A model generated the notes under the pieces. The model did not search any database, had not been told where the DNA came from, and was given only the letters and a program-made list of their open reading frames with translations. This document shows, in pieces, positions 1 to 8,320 of a stretch of 64,000 nucleotides of DNA; position 1 is the stretch's first letter; every line of letters starts with the position of its first letter. Location of the stretch: NCBI RefSeq assembly GCF_030269545.1, contig NZ_BSTN01000004.1, positions 1-64,000 on the forward strand, written 5' to 3'. A program made the translations under genes and the position numbers. Source of the stretch: Actinomadura sp. NBRC 104425 (lineage in GTDB: Bacteria > Actinomycetota > Actinomycetes > Streptosporangiales > Streptosporangiaceae).

Positions 1-9
1 GTGTTGGTT

Positions 10-126
10 GTTCGGTGGTTTTGGCGAAGGGGAAACACCCGGTCCCATTCCGAACCCGGTAGTTAAGCTCTTCAGCGCCGATGGTACTGCATGGGTGACT
101 GTGTGGGAGAGTAGGACGCCGCCGGA
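10..126 (+). rRNA. rrf: 5S ribosomal RNA
   Basis: This is the 5S rRNA of the large ribosomal subunit. The core reads as a standard actinobacterial 5S, with GGTCCCATTCCGAACCCGG near 41-59, TTAAGCTC at 63-70 and GAGAGTAGGACGCC at 107-120. The ends pair: TTCGGTGG around 11-18 faces GCCGCCGGA ending at 126. The ends are set from this pairing and could be off by one to three bases. 16S and 23S genes would lie before the window. Confidence 0.93.
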
Positions 127-143
127 CGTTTTCTTCAGTTGGG

Positions 144-178
144 AGGCCCCCGCGTTGTGGCGGGGGCCTTTCTCTTTT
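144..178 (+). terminator. Intrinsic terminator of the rRNA operon
   Basis: A perfect 10-bp stem, AGGCCCCCGC (144-153) with GCGGGGGCCT (160-169), has a 6-base loop and is followed by a T-rich tail, TTCTCTTTT. It lies 18 bases after the 5S gene. Confidence 0.92.
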
Positions 179-179
179 C

Positions 180-1547
180 CTCGAGGTGTTTTCCGGGGTT
201 GTTTGGTGGCGGTGCCGCCGCCGTTCTGGTTTTTGTGCCGGTCGTGATCAGGGTGTGGCCTGGTCGGTGTCGCCGGGATTCCCCGCGGGATCTCGAAATC
301 TCGATATCTCGCGCTTATGCGGTGTCGAGATCTGTCGGGGATCTTTCAGGCGACGACCGGCGGCAACCTCCACCTCGTACGCGGTGTGCGCGTTCGGCAT
401 CCAGGTGCTCAACACCACCAGCGCGCAATCCTCGCTTGTCTGTGCGATGTGATGCTCGTCGTCGGGGCTCGGCCCCGAGGGCTTCTTCCGGCCGGTCGGC
501 GGTGAATGGCCCGGCGACCCGACCGGCTCCGCTTCCGCCTGCTCGGCACGTCCGACCGTGTGCACCCGGCTGCCGTTTCCGCGTTGCCAGGGGCTGTTAT
601 CGGCTCGCCTGCGGAGCGACTGAGAGTGGTCTGCTCGGCGCGGCCTGGTCGCGGCCGCGGTCGGCCGACGGACGCCTGGGCCGCCGACGAGGGCGGCCAA
701 CCCCGCTACAGCGCGGCCGACCGGCACCGCCAGGACTTCTGGGGGGATCCGGTTGCGCGAAGTGGTGTCGAGCTCCGTTGCCGATGTTTCGAGGGTGGAT
801 TTTCTGCGAGGCGGCTGCGAGAAGTCGGCCCGGCGCGGCCTGCTCGCGGCCGCGGTCAGGCTGCGGACGCCTGGGCCGCCGACGAGGGGGCGTGCAACGG
901 TCCTTCGGACGGGCGGCGCGGCCTCCAGAGCGGCGGCTGTGTGACATCGTTGCGGTTGCCGCCGGCCGTCGCCGAGGCGAGCCGGGGCGCCGGGGCCCGC
1001 GGTGAGCGTGTGGTGCTCCGAGCCGCCTTGGGCAGCGGTCGGCCGGGCTCGGCTGGGTTTGGGACTGCCCCAGAGCACCCGCACGGGGAAGCCGGTTTAT
1101 AACCCTGGACCCGCCCGGCCGCCCAGCGCCATGCGGTTCCTTGCAGCCCTCCAGCCGCTGGTGGCCGGGATGACGCGTGCCACGCTCGACTTTCGACGGT
1201 AGCACTCCGGCGGGGCCTGCTCTTGGCTCGGGACGCGGTCCGGCGTGGCGGTGCCGGGATGGGTTTGCGCTGCCTAGTGGCGTCCGCGGAGCTGGTCAGG
1301 TGCTTGCTGACCGTGATCGCGGTGGGCCTGGTCGGCGTGCCGGAATCTCGTGCGGATCCGCACTCACGGTGTTGTGTGAAGCCGGTGCGGCTTTGCTGCG
1401 GGTGCCGGCTTTGCCCCGGTGCCTGGGCTGTCACACCGCCTCCGGGAGGGGCGCAGGTTTACTGCGATCTGCGGCCTGGCAACTGTGACACCGCTGCCCT
1501 GATCGACTGATTGCCCGGCTTAAGGCGTTATTGCCAGGGAGGAATGC
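180..1547. other. Long gene-poor stretch after the rRNA operon
   Basis: No convincing gene is seen on either strand. Overlapping open frames exist in most phases, for example minus 1084-248 and plus 506-1102, but none has a recognisable domain or a clear ribosome binding site. They are what a GC-rich sequence with few stop codons gives by chance. The only structure seen is a 58-bp direct repeat. The last few hundred bases lead into transposase remnants, so the stretch may be decayed accessory DNA. Confidence 0.5.
636..888. repeat. Direct repeat pair, 58 bp, 195 bp apart
   Basis: Positions 636-693 and 831-888 align without gaps with about five mismatches, four of them clustered in the middle. 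Both copies contain GGACGCCTGGGCCGCCGACG. No terminal inverted repeats or coding role are seen. Confidence 0.75.
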
Positions 1548-1690
1548 GTGGTGTTGATCTGGGACGGGCCGGGCGCGTGCCAGATGCCGCGAAATGCGGG
1601 CATGGGCGGTCGGGCGGGCCCGGCTCACAGCTGCCCGCCTACGCCCCCAAGCCTCAACCCGGTCGAGATGCTGTGGTCGAGCATCCCTGC
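1548..1690 (+). pseudogene. IS630-family transposase, C-terminal remnant
   Basis: This is a decayed piece of an IS630-type DDE transposase. The plus strand encodes VVLIWDG at 1548, the strand carrying the second catalytic aspartate, and LNPVEMLWSSI around 1652-1684, the hallmark block before the catalytic glutamate region. Between them QLPAYAP appears in another frame, so at least one frameshift separates the blocks. The N-terminal part and the end of the protein are missing. At about 1690 it abuts, tail to tail, an antisense transposase N-terminus. It cannot encode an active enzyme. Confidence 0.7.
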
Positions 1691-1914
1691 TCCAACGCGG
1701 CACGGACCTGCTCGACCTGGGCGTCATCGAGCTTGGCGGGACGGCCGGTGGCCGGGCGGCGCCGCAGCGCGCCCACTCCGCCCGCCTGCATGCGCCGCTT
1801 CCAACGCCCGGCCGACACGCCCAGCATCCGGGCGATCTCGGCCTGGGAACGGCCCTGCTCGAGCAGTCCGGTCGCACGCATCCGCCGCGCCTCGGCCAAA
1901 TGCGGCCGGGTCAA
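1691..1914 (-). pseudogene. IS630-family transposase, N-terminal HTH remnant
   Basis: The minus strand from 1914 encodes about 75 residues of an IS630-type N-terminal helix-turn-helix: EARRMRATGLLEQGRSQAEI, then ARMLGVSAGRWKRRMQ, then GALRRRPATGRPAKLDDAQV. Similarity stops at about 1691, where the sequence becomes the antisense of the other IS630 fragment. The catalytic domain is absent. The head-on arrangement of an N-terminal and a C-terminal piece suggests inversion after insertion, or two elements that decayed together. Confidence 0.72.
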
Positions 1915-2140
1915 CGGCGGGACGGTTTTTCGAGACCTTCAGGCCGGGCGTTGGGGGCATGCCGCGATACTGACAGCCGTCACCTCGTCACGCCCACAGA
2001 ACTAACGAGAAGCTCAGTAGGTGTGCTGTTCGGGGACGTTGGTGACAGGCGACATGCTGTGTGCGGTTCTTGAACGGCAAGAAAGCCTTCTGGGTTCGGT
2101 GTGGATTGCGACATCTACCACCGACGTTAAGGAGGCCCTC

Positions 2141-2745
2141 GTGTCCCACCGCAACGCCCCCTTTACTCCGATCGGACGCCTGCGTCTGGCCCGGTGTGTC
2201 GTCGAGCGGCCGGCCGCTGCGCCGAGCTGCCGAACGCTTCGGCGCCGGCCACACGACCGCCGCATGGTGGGCCGCCCGCCGCAGTTGGGCGCTGCCGGCA
2301 TGCACGACCGCACCCGACCGGACACCACCACTGCGTCGAGGCGCAAATGATTGCCCCGGGACGGGCGTATCGCATCGGCCCGCGTCGGGCGTATTGCATC
2401 GGCCCGGTCCGCCCGCCCGCATCGGCATTGCGCTCTCGACCGCGCACCGCATCACGGTCCGCCACGGCGTGGTGCCCCTGGCGGCATCCGACCGGGCCAC
2501 CGGCGAACCCGTCTGCCGCTTGCGAGCACCAGCGCCCGGCGACCTGGTCCAAATCGACGTTGAGAAACTCGGCCGCACCCCCGGACGGCGGCGGGCACAG
2601 GGTGCTCGGGCGTGCCGCAGGCCGCCCGCGACGGCATCGGCCACCTCTACTTGCACGCCGCCCCGGACGGAGCACTCCCGTCCGGCCTGCACCGAGATCC
2701 CGAGCCTCCGCCTGCGCTGCGTTCTTGGCGTGCCTAGGGCGGTGA
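2141..2745 (+). pseudogene. IS481-family transposase, multiply frameshifted
   Basis: From GTG 2141 the plus strand encodes SHRNAPFTPIGRLRLARCVV, the classic start of an IS481 transposase. The homology then jumps frame to GRPLRRAAERFGAGHTTAA, later to GDLVQIDVEKLGR (the first catalytic aspartate block), then to PDGGGHRVLGRAAGR, and finally to HLYLHAAPDGALPSGLHRDP. At least three frame changes are needed and the C-terminal half is missing. The remnant runs up to the stop of the convergent GTPase gene at 2734. It is dead as a transposase. Confidence 0.75.
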
Positions 2746-3450
2746 GATGCGGGCGGGGTCCGGGCCCGCACGCCACCGGCGGGGCGGCGGCGGGGGCGTC
2801 CCGGCCAGCCGCAGCGCGTGCTCGACCAGCCCCACCAGCACCTCCTTGGCCGACGCGCGCCGCCGCGCGTCGCACAGGATCACCGGCACGTGCGGGTCGA
2901 TGTCCAGGGCGGCGCGGATCTCCGGCGGCTCGTACCGGTCGGCGCCGTCGAAGCAGTTGACCGCCACCACGAACGGCGTGCCCCGGCGCTCGAAGTAGTC
3001 GATCGAGGCGAAGCTGGCCGCCAGCCGCCGGGTGTCGGCCAGCACCACCGCGCCGAGCGCCCCGCGCGACAGCTCCTTCCACATGAACCAGAACCGCTCC
3101 TGCCCGGGCGTGCCGAACAGGTAGATCGCCACGCCGTCGCGCAGCGTGATGCGGCCGAAGTCCATCGCCACGGTCGTGGTGGCCTTGGCCGCCACGCCGT
3201 CCAGGTCGTCGACGCCGATGCCGACGTCGGTGAGCGCCTCCTCGGTGCGCAGCGGGCGGATCTCGCTGACCGCGCCGACGAGGGTCGTCTTGCCCACCCC
3301 GAACCCGCCGGCCACCAGAATCTTCAGCGCCACGCGCGGGCCGTCGACGCCCGGCCGCTCCACCGGCGGCCCGGCGCTGCGCGGCGGCCCGGCGGGCGGG
3401 AGCGGGCCGGCGGACGGGCCGTCCGCCGGCTCAGAGCGCGCGGATTCCAT
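2734..3450 (-). CDS. cvnD: Conservon GTPase, CvnD-like (MglA-type small GTPase)
   Basis: A small Ras-like GTPase of 238 residues, the last gene of a conservon. The first 40 residues are a Pro/Gly-rich extension. The G-domain follows: P-loop GGFGVGKTTLV near 48-58, a switch region around TTTVAMDFG, G3 block GTPGQERFWF, and NCFD in place of NKxD, as is usual in this family. Conservon GTPases are thought to switch with their Roadblock and DUF742 partners downstream of the sensor ATPase. The start ATG overlaps the end of the DUF742 gene by 20 bases, indicating translational coupling. The stop lies next to an IS481 remnant. Confidence 0.92.
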   Translation of the reverse strand: MESARSEPADGPSAGPLPPAGPPRSAGPPVERPGVDGPRVALKILVAGGFGVGKTTLVGAVSEIRPLRTEEALTDVGIGVDDLDGVAAKATTTVAMDFGRITLRDGVAIYLFGTPGQERFWFMWKELSRGALGAVVLADTRRLAASFASIDYFERRGTPFVVAVNCFDGADRYEPPEIRAALDIDPHVPVILCDARRRASAKEVLVGLVEHALRLAGTPPPPPRRWRAGPDPARISPP

Positions 3451-3823
3451 CGAGGACCCTCCTGAGCAGGTTCGGATCGGTGTGCGGGGCGGCCGGGGCG
3501 GACCAGCGCTGGACGCCCAGCAGGCCCGCCTGGATCAGCTCGTCGGCCAGCACCCGGACCACGCCGAGCGGCAGGTCCAGGTCGGAGGCCAGGTCGGCCA
3601 CCGTGTACGGGCGGCGGCACAGCGCCAGCAGGCGGCGCCGCTCGCGCGACAGCCGCTCCGGTTGGGCGGGCGCCGCGCCCGTCGCGACCAGGATGGTGAC
3701 CAGGTCCAGCGGCTCGCCGCGCGGCCGGGTCCGGCCGCGGGTCACCGCGTAGGGGCGGACGATCGGCCCGGCGGCCTCGTCGAGCCACCGCTCCCCGCCC
3801 GGACCGGGGACGCTGCCGTCCAC
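3431..3823 (-). CDS. cvnC: DUF742 protein, CvnC-like
   Basis: This 130-residue protein belongs to DUF742, the third member of actinobacterial conservons. The central part (YAVTRGRTRPRGEPLDLVTI) and the winged-helix-like part (PYTVADLASDLDLPLGVVRV, then LADELIQAGLL) are typical. It starts at GTG 3823, 6 bases after the Roadblock gene, and overlaps the GTPase gene. The family is thought to act in a membrane-associated complex with the kinase-like protein, Roadblock protein and GTPase; its biochemical activity is not established. Confidence 0.92.
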   Translation of the reverse strand: MDGSVPGPGGERWLDEAAGPIVRPYAVTRGRTRPRGEPLDLVTILVATGAAPAQPERLSRERRRLLALCRRPYTVADLASDLDLPLGVVRVLADELIQAGLLGVQRWSAPAAPHTDPNLLRRVLDGIRAL

Positions 3824-3829
3824 GCCCGC

Positions 3830-4261
3830 TCACCCGGATCCCGGCCCCGGGCCCGTTCCCCGTCCGCTATGGCGCAGCCCGGTGGACAGCTGCCTGCCGA
3901 CCCGCTTGACCAGCATCGTCATCTCGTAGGCGACCAGGCCCGCGTTGGCGCCCGCGTCGCTGAGCAGGGCCAGGCAGCTGTTCGCCCCGGCCGGGACGAC
4001 GAAGAACAGCCCCTTGTCCATCTCGACGATCGTCTGCCTGATCTCGCCGGCGTCCAGGTGCGGCCCGGCACCGACCGCCAGGCTGTGGAACCCGGACGCC
4101 AGCGCGGCCAGGTACTCGGCGTCCTCGCGGCCCACGTCCCGGGACGCCCCCATCACCAGCCCGTCGCGGGACAGGACGACGACCTTGCGGACCGGCGGCA
4201 CCCGGTCCACCAGATCGTCCAGAAGAAAGCCCAGCTGGGCCGCCACTTCCTGCTGCGTCAT
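3830..4261 (-). CDS. cvnB: Roadblock/LC7 domain protein, CvnB-like
   Basis: A 143-residue Roadblock/LC7 protein. Diagnostic stretches are LGFLLDDLVDRVPPVRKVVV, LSRDGLVMGAS, EYLAALASGFHSLA and QTIVEMDKGLFFV. Such proteins bind MglA-type GTPases and can act on their nucleotide cycle. The gene starts at ATG 4261, overlapping the stop of the kinase-like gene as ATGA, so the two are translationally coupled. The C-terminal 12 or so residues are a Gly/Pro tail with no visible fold. Confidence 0.94.
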   Translation of the reverse strand: MTQQEVAAQLGFLLDDLVDRVPPVRKVVVLSRDGLVMGASRDVGREDAEYLAALASGFHSLAVGAGPHLDAGEIRQTIVEMDKGLFFVVPAGANSCLALLSDAGANAGLVAYEMTMLVKRVGRQLSTGLRHSGRGTGPGPGSG

Positions 4262-6852
4262 GGTGACGTTCCCCTTTCCTGCCGGTGGTCCCCCGGTCCC
4301 TCGTCCTCCTCCCGGCCGCGCAGCCAGCCCGCCTGCAGGGATGCGAACAGCTCCCGCGACGCCTCGGCCGACCGCCGCTCCCACGCCTCCAGCGGGTCCT
4401 CGCCCTGCGGGGCGGGCGCCGCGAGCGGGGCGTCGTCGTCGCGCAGCTGCGGCGCCAGGTTCGCCTGCCGCACGCGGCGCGGCAGCGGCGCCCGCCCCCT
4501 GCCGGACGCACCCGTGCCGTTCGAGGTGCCCGGGTCCTCCTGGCGGGGCGGCGGCGGGGCGGCCGCGCGGTCGGTGTGCGATGCGTCGAAGGCGACGGCC
4601 CCCTCGAACGACGGCGGCCTGTCGGATGGCGGCTCCGTCCCCGATCCCCAGGTGTCGACGGCGGGCGGCGCATTCAGCATCGCCTTGGACGGGGGAGTAG
4701 AGGGCGACCAGGCGGCGGTCGGGACGTCCGCGCCGTCGGGGCGGGCCGAACGCGGCGGCCGCTGGGGCGCCGGCCGCGGACCCGCCGCGACCGCCTCGTC
4801 CTCGGACTGCTCGACGTTCACGATCAGCTTGCGCGGTATCAGCACGACCGCGCTGACACCGCCGTACAGCGACGGCTGCAGCGCGACCCGGATGCCGTGC
4901 CGCCCGGCCAGCCGCCCGACGACGAACAGGCCGAGCCGGTCGGTGACGGCCAGGTCGAACTCCGGGGGCTGCGCCAGCCGCAGGTTGAGCGCGTCCAGCT
5001 CGGACTGGTCCAGGCCGATGCCGCGGTCGATGACGTCGACCGCGAACCCGTTGGCGCCCATCTCGCCGCGCACCAGCACCTCGGTCGGCGCGGGCGAGAA
5101 CACCGTGGCGTTCTCGATCAGCTCGGCCAGCAGGTGGACGACGTCGGCGACCACCTCGCCGATCAGCGCGGCCCCGGACGACACCACGACCACCTCGACG
5201 CGGGTGTAGTCCTCCACCTCGGCGACGGCGGCGTGCAGCGCGTCCTCGATGTGCACGGGCCTGCTCCAGCCGCGCGCCGGGGTCGCGCCGGACAGGATGA
5301 CCAGGCCCTCGGCGTGCCGGCGCATGCGTGTGGTCAGGTGGTCCAGGCGGAACAGGTCCGCCAGCACCTCCGGGTCGGACGTGCGGCGCTCCATCTCGTC
5401 CAGCATGTGCAACTGGCGGTGCAGCAGCGACTGGCTGCGCCAGGCGACGTTGAGGAACACCCGGCTGATGCCCTGCCGCAGGTACGCCTCCCGCACAGCG
5501 GTGTCGATCGCGGTGTGCTGCACTTTCGTGAACGCCTCGCCGACCCGCGACACCTCCCGGGTCTTGCCGATCACCAGCGGCGGCGCCTCGGCCTCGACGT
5601 CCACCTCCTCGCCGCGGCGCAGCCGCGCCACCACGCCCGGCAGCCGGTCGGTGGCCAGGTCCAGCGCGGCCCGCTGCAGGCCGCGCAGCTCGCGCGACAG
5701 CCCGCGCGCGGCCAGCAGCGACAGCACGATGGAGGCGACCACCGCGAGCAGACCGAACCCGCCCGCCAGCACCAGCCGCCGCACGATCCGGTCGCCGATC
5801 GGCTCGGCCAGGTCGTTGAGCGCCGCGCTGGACTGGGTGAGCCGCTGCTCCCAGACCTGCGACAGCTGCCCCGTGGCCGCCTGCAAGGACGCGGCCTCCG
5901 CCGGCAGCCGCCCGCCCGAGGAGTTGACGACGGCGGTCTCGGCGGCCCGGTACCGCCGGTACTCGGGAGACTCGGCCAGCTGCTGCAGCGGCGCGCGGAC
6001 GGCGCCGTCCAGGTCCGCCAGCCCGGCGTCGAACTCCCGCCGGCCCGCCGCCGCCCACTGCACGAACGCCAGGTGCTCGGCCGCGGTCAGCCGCCCGTCG
6101 CGCAGCCGCGCCGCCGTGATCAGCGCGTCCTGGCGCAGCATGTAGGCGCGCGCGTTGCCGATGCCGATCAGCGCCCGGCCCTGCTCGAAGATGGCCAGGT
6201 CGTTGACCAGCACCAGGTTGCCGAACACCTGGATGACCTTGTCCAGGACGGCGCTGTAGTCGTCGATGACCTGCAACACGGTGGCGTCGCCGGCGTCGAC
6301 CCGGCCGCGGTACTGCGGCAGCCGGTCCAGCCAGCGCAGCGCCTCGGCCAGGCGCTGCTCGGTCTCGGGCTTGGCGGCGTCGGTCGCGTCCCGGGACAGG
6401 GCGCTGCCGCGGAAGACCCGCTGGACGGCGTCCACCCGGGCGCGCTGCACGCCGAGCCGCTGGCGGGACTGCGCGTCGCGGCCGGTCATCGCGACGACGC
6501 TCAGCGAACGCTCCTGCTGGAGCTGGTTCACCAGATACAGGCCCGGCTTGACGATCTTCTCGTAGGTGGTCGAGAAGTCGTATTTGTCGAACGCGGGCCC
6601 CAGGGTGAGATTTGCGGCGAACACCCACAACGCGACCAGCGATGTCAGCGGGACCACCAGCAGCGCCGTGATCCGCAGGCGTATCGGACGCTTCCGGCGG
6701 GTTTTTCGGGCCGGTTTCCGGGAGTCCCCGCGGGCCTTACCGTCGAGGTCGCCGCCGGGGTTCCCGCGGGCACCGCTCTCCCTTTCCGGATCGCTGTCCG
6801 CCGCGTCGTCCGCGGCCCCGGACGGGAAGGGAAGCCGATCTTCGGTGGCCAT
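4258..6852 (-). CDS. cvnA: Conservon sensor histidine kinase-like protein, CvnA-like
   Basis: A large membrane sensor, about 864 residues, heading the conservon. After a basic cytoplasmic N-terminus there is a membrane segment (ITALLVVPLTSLVALWVFAA), then an extracellular region of about 290 residues resembling nitrate/nitrite-sensing domains, and a second membrane segment (GFGLLAVVASIVLSLLAA). A HATPase follows with N-box ELIENATVFSP, G1 box DVIDRGIGL and G2 region LGLFVVGRLAGRHGIRV. The C-terminal 180 residues are Pro/Ala-rich and probably disordered. No standard H-box is obvious, as is common in CvnA. The start is ATG 6852, four bases after the upstream stop; ATG 6867 is also in frame and possible. 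Confidence 0.9.
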   Translation of the reverse strand: MATEDRLPFPSGAADDAADSDPERESGARGNPGGDLDGKARGDSRKPARKTRRKRPIRLRITALLVVPLTSLVALWVFAANLTLGPAFDKYDFSTTYEKIVKPGLYLVNQLQQERSLSVVAMTGRDAQSRQRLGVQRARVDAVQRVFRGSALSRDATDAAKPETEQRLAEALRWLDRLPQYRGRVDAGDATVLQVIDDYSAVLDKVIQVFGNLVLVNDLAIFEQGRALIGIGNARAYMLRQDALITAARLRDGRLTAAEHLAFVQWAAAGRREFDAGLADLDGAVRAPLQQLAESPEYRRYRAAETAVVNSSGGRLPAEAASLQAATGQLSQVWEQRLTQSSAALNDLAEPIGDRIVRRLVLAGGFGLLAVVASIVLSLLAARGLSRELRGLQRAALDLATDRLPGVVARLRRGEEVDVEAEAPPLVIGKTREVSRVGEAFTKVQHTAIDTAVREAYLRQGISRVFLNVAWRSQSLLHRQLHMLDEMERRTSDPEVLADLFRLDHLTTRMRRHAEGLVILSGATPARGWSRPVHIEDALHAAVAEVEDYTRVEVVVVSSGAALIGEVVADVVHLLAELIENATVFSPAPTEVLVRGEMGANGFAVDVIDRGIGLDQSELDALNLRLAQPPEFDLAVTDRLGLFVVGRLAGRHGIRVALQPSLYGGVSAVVLIPRKLIVNVEQSEDEAVAAGPRPAPQRPPRSARPDGADVPTAAWSPSTPPSKAMLNAPPAVDTWGSGTEPPSDRPPSFEGAVAFDASHTDRAAAPPPPRQEDPGTSNGTGASGRGRAPLPRRVRQANLAPQLRDDDAPLAAPAPQGEDPLEAWERRSAEASRELFASLQAGWLRGREEDEGPGDHRQERGTSP

Positions 6853-6856
6853 CACC

Positions 6857-7246
6857 TCACCCCCCATCCGCGGCCCCGCCCGCCGTCCCGTCGGATGCTC
6901 CGTCTGCGGCGGCCCGCGCGACCAGGTCGCGCAGCCGTTCGGTGATCAGCGCGACCGCCTCCCGATGGCCGCGCTCGGCCTGCTCCCGCGTGGTGTACCG
7001 GCCGACGTCCGCGTGCATCGACAGGTCGGATACAAGTGTCTGCCATAGCAGTGGCCTTCCGTTCGCCGCCAATCCCAGATCGGTCACGGTGAACCATGTG
7101 GAGACGACCACGACGACCGGTCCGACGCGAACGACGTCCTGTGCGAGCAGGCGGGCGTTCGTGTCGAGCAGGAGCCGTTGCGCCTCGTCCGCCGTGGCGG
7201 GCGTCCCGTCCGCCCGGTACCAGTCCACGGACATTGCCATCCCCAT
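6857..7246 (-). CDS. Hypothetical protein in front of the conservon
   Basis: I do not recognise this 129-residue protein. It looks like a small single-domain alpha/beta protein: VGPVVVVVSTWFTVTDLGLA, then a segment starting WQTLVSDLSMHADVGRYTTR and a helix REQAERGHREAVALITERL. The C-terminus is Ala/Gly/Asp-rich. No signal peptide or membrane segment is seen. It ends 4 bases before the chosen start of cvnA, so it is probably co-transcribed with the conservon and may belong to its function. In-frame starts are possible at 7246 and at the MSVDWY methionine 12 bases later. Confidence 0.7.
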   Translation of the reverse strand: MGMAMSVDWYRADGTPATADEAQRLLLDTNARLLAQDVVRVGPVVVVVSTWFTVTDLGLAANGRPLLWQTLVSDLSMHADVGRYTTREQAERGHREAVALITERLRDLVARAAADGASDGTAGGAADGG

Positions 7247-7382
7247 CGCTGCCGATTCAGCCGTCTGCGCCCCGTATCCGACGAACCATAAATAGGCATG
7301 TAGACCCGCATGGCTTTTCCGTTCCGGGAATTGCGGTTCGTGTGGTGGGTCCGAGCGAGGGCGAGGGTGCGCGGTTGCCCGG

Positions 7383-7616
7383 TCAGGCGGATCCGGTGCC
7401 CGGCCGGGCGCGGATCAGCAGGTGGGCGCGGTGGGCGCGCGGGACGCGGGCCGGATCTCGCAACGGGGACGGATGTCGGAACGGGGGCAGGCCGGGGAAG
7501 GGGGACGGCGGCGCGGCGGGGACCGGCGGCGTGGCGGTCGCCGGGGGCGGCGCCGCCACGGCCGGTCGCGGGGGACCGCTACTTCGCCGTTCGATGGTGC
7601 GGTGGTCGCCTGACAT
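7383..7616 (-). CDS. Small proline-rich ORF after the PadR gene
   Basis: A possible 77-residue basic, proline-rich product (for example APPPATATPPVPAAPPSPF) with no known domain. Its support is a very good ribosome binding site: GAGGAGG at 7631-7625, 8 bases before ATG 7616. It lies 42 bases after the PadR gene stop on the same strand. The composition could equally arise from non-coding GC-rich DNA, so this is tentative. Confidence 0.35.
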   Translation of the reverse strand: MSGDHRTIERRSSGPPRPAVAAPPPATATPPVPAAPPSPFPGLPPFRHPSPLRDPARVPRAHRAHLLIRARPGTGSA

Positions 7617-7658
7617 GGTGGACGCCTCCTCGGGCGGGGCGCGGAGGGGACGGCACGG

Positions 7659-8234
7659 TCATCCGCCCTCCTCGGTCCGGGCCGCGGCGCGCTCGCGCAG
7701 GAGCCGGGCGGTGCTCTGGAACCACTCCAGGTTCTCCTGCTCGAACCGCAGGCCCCGCAGGCAGGTGAGATACGGGCCGACCGGGGAGCCGTGCCGCAGA
7801 TAGGTCTCCTCGTCCATGTCGCCGCGCAGGCGCTGCAGGGTGCGCCGGAAGATCTCGATCTTGGCGGCCGAGATCTTGGCGCGCTCCTCCAGCTGGGCGA
7901 TCACGGGCTCGGCGGAGATGTGATCCACGGCCTGCACCATGACCAGCAGGTTCTCCCGGATGATCCCCGGCTTGGCCGCGGTGGCGGCGAACCGCTCCAG
8001 CTCGGCCAGCCCGGCCGGCGTGACGGTGTAGACCCGCTTGTTGGGACGGTCCTTCTGAATGACGCGCCGTCCGCTGATCAGCCCCTCGGTCTCCAGCTTG
8101 GCCAGTTCGGCGTACAGCTGCTGCGGCACGGCGTGCCAGAAGTTCGAGACCGACACATCGAAGATCTTGGCGAGCTGATAGCCGCTGTACTCGCCGTCGA
8201 GCAGCGCTGCGAGCACCGCGTGACGAAGCGCCAT
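7659..8234 (-). CDS. PadR-family transcriptional regulator
   Basis: A 191-residue PadR-type repressor. The N-terminal winged helix is clear: RHAVLAALLDGEYSGYQLAK, FDVSVSNFWHAVPQQLYAEL and LETEGLISGRR. The C-terminal half is a helical dimerisation domain (Vir_act_alpha_C type). PadR proteins usually repress nearby exporters or metabolic genes and respond to small molecules. Here it follows the fatty acyl-AMP ligase gene by 86 bases on the same strand, so it may be the last gene of the lipid operon or have its own promoter in 8235-8320, which is AT-richer than its surroundings (GTTTTGACTAGGAAATTTTC). Its target is unknown. Confidence 0.92.
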   Translation of the reverse strand: MALRHAVLAALLDGEYSGYQLAKIFDVSVSNFWHAVPQQLYAELAKLETEGLISGRRVIQKDRPNKRVYTVTPAGLAELERFAATAAKPGIIRENLLVMVQAVDHISAEPVIAQLEERAKISAAKIEIFRRTLQRLRGDMDEETYLRHGSPVGPYLTCLRGLRFEQENLEWFQSTARLLRERAAARTEEGG

Positions 8235-8320
8235 GGCCCATGTCTCCCCGCCTGACTCAGGGTGGTGTCAGACGTTAGCACCCGATTGTCGGGCCAGTCA
8301 CTGTTTTGACTAGGAAATTT

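Noticed and set aside
248..1084. Minus-strand open frame of 278 codons after the 5S gene, with an internal repeat
   Set aside because: The repeat follows from the 58-bp DNA repeat; many stop-free frames overlap; no ribosome binding site or domain was found.
3146..6945. Long plus-strand open frames opposite the conservon
   Set aside because: They lie fully antisense to the CvnA-D genes, which have clear domains; composition artefact.
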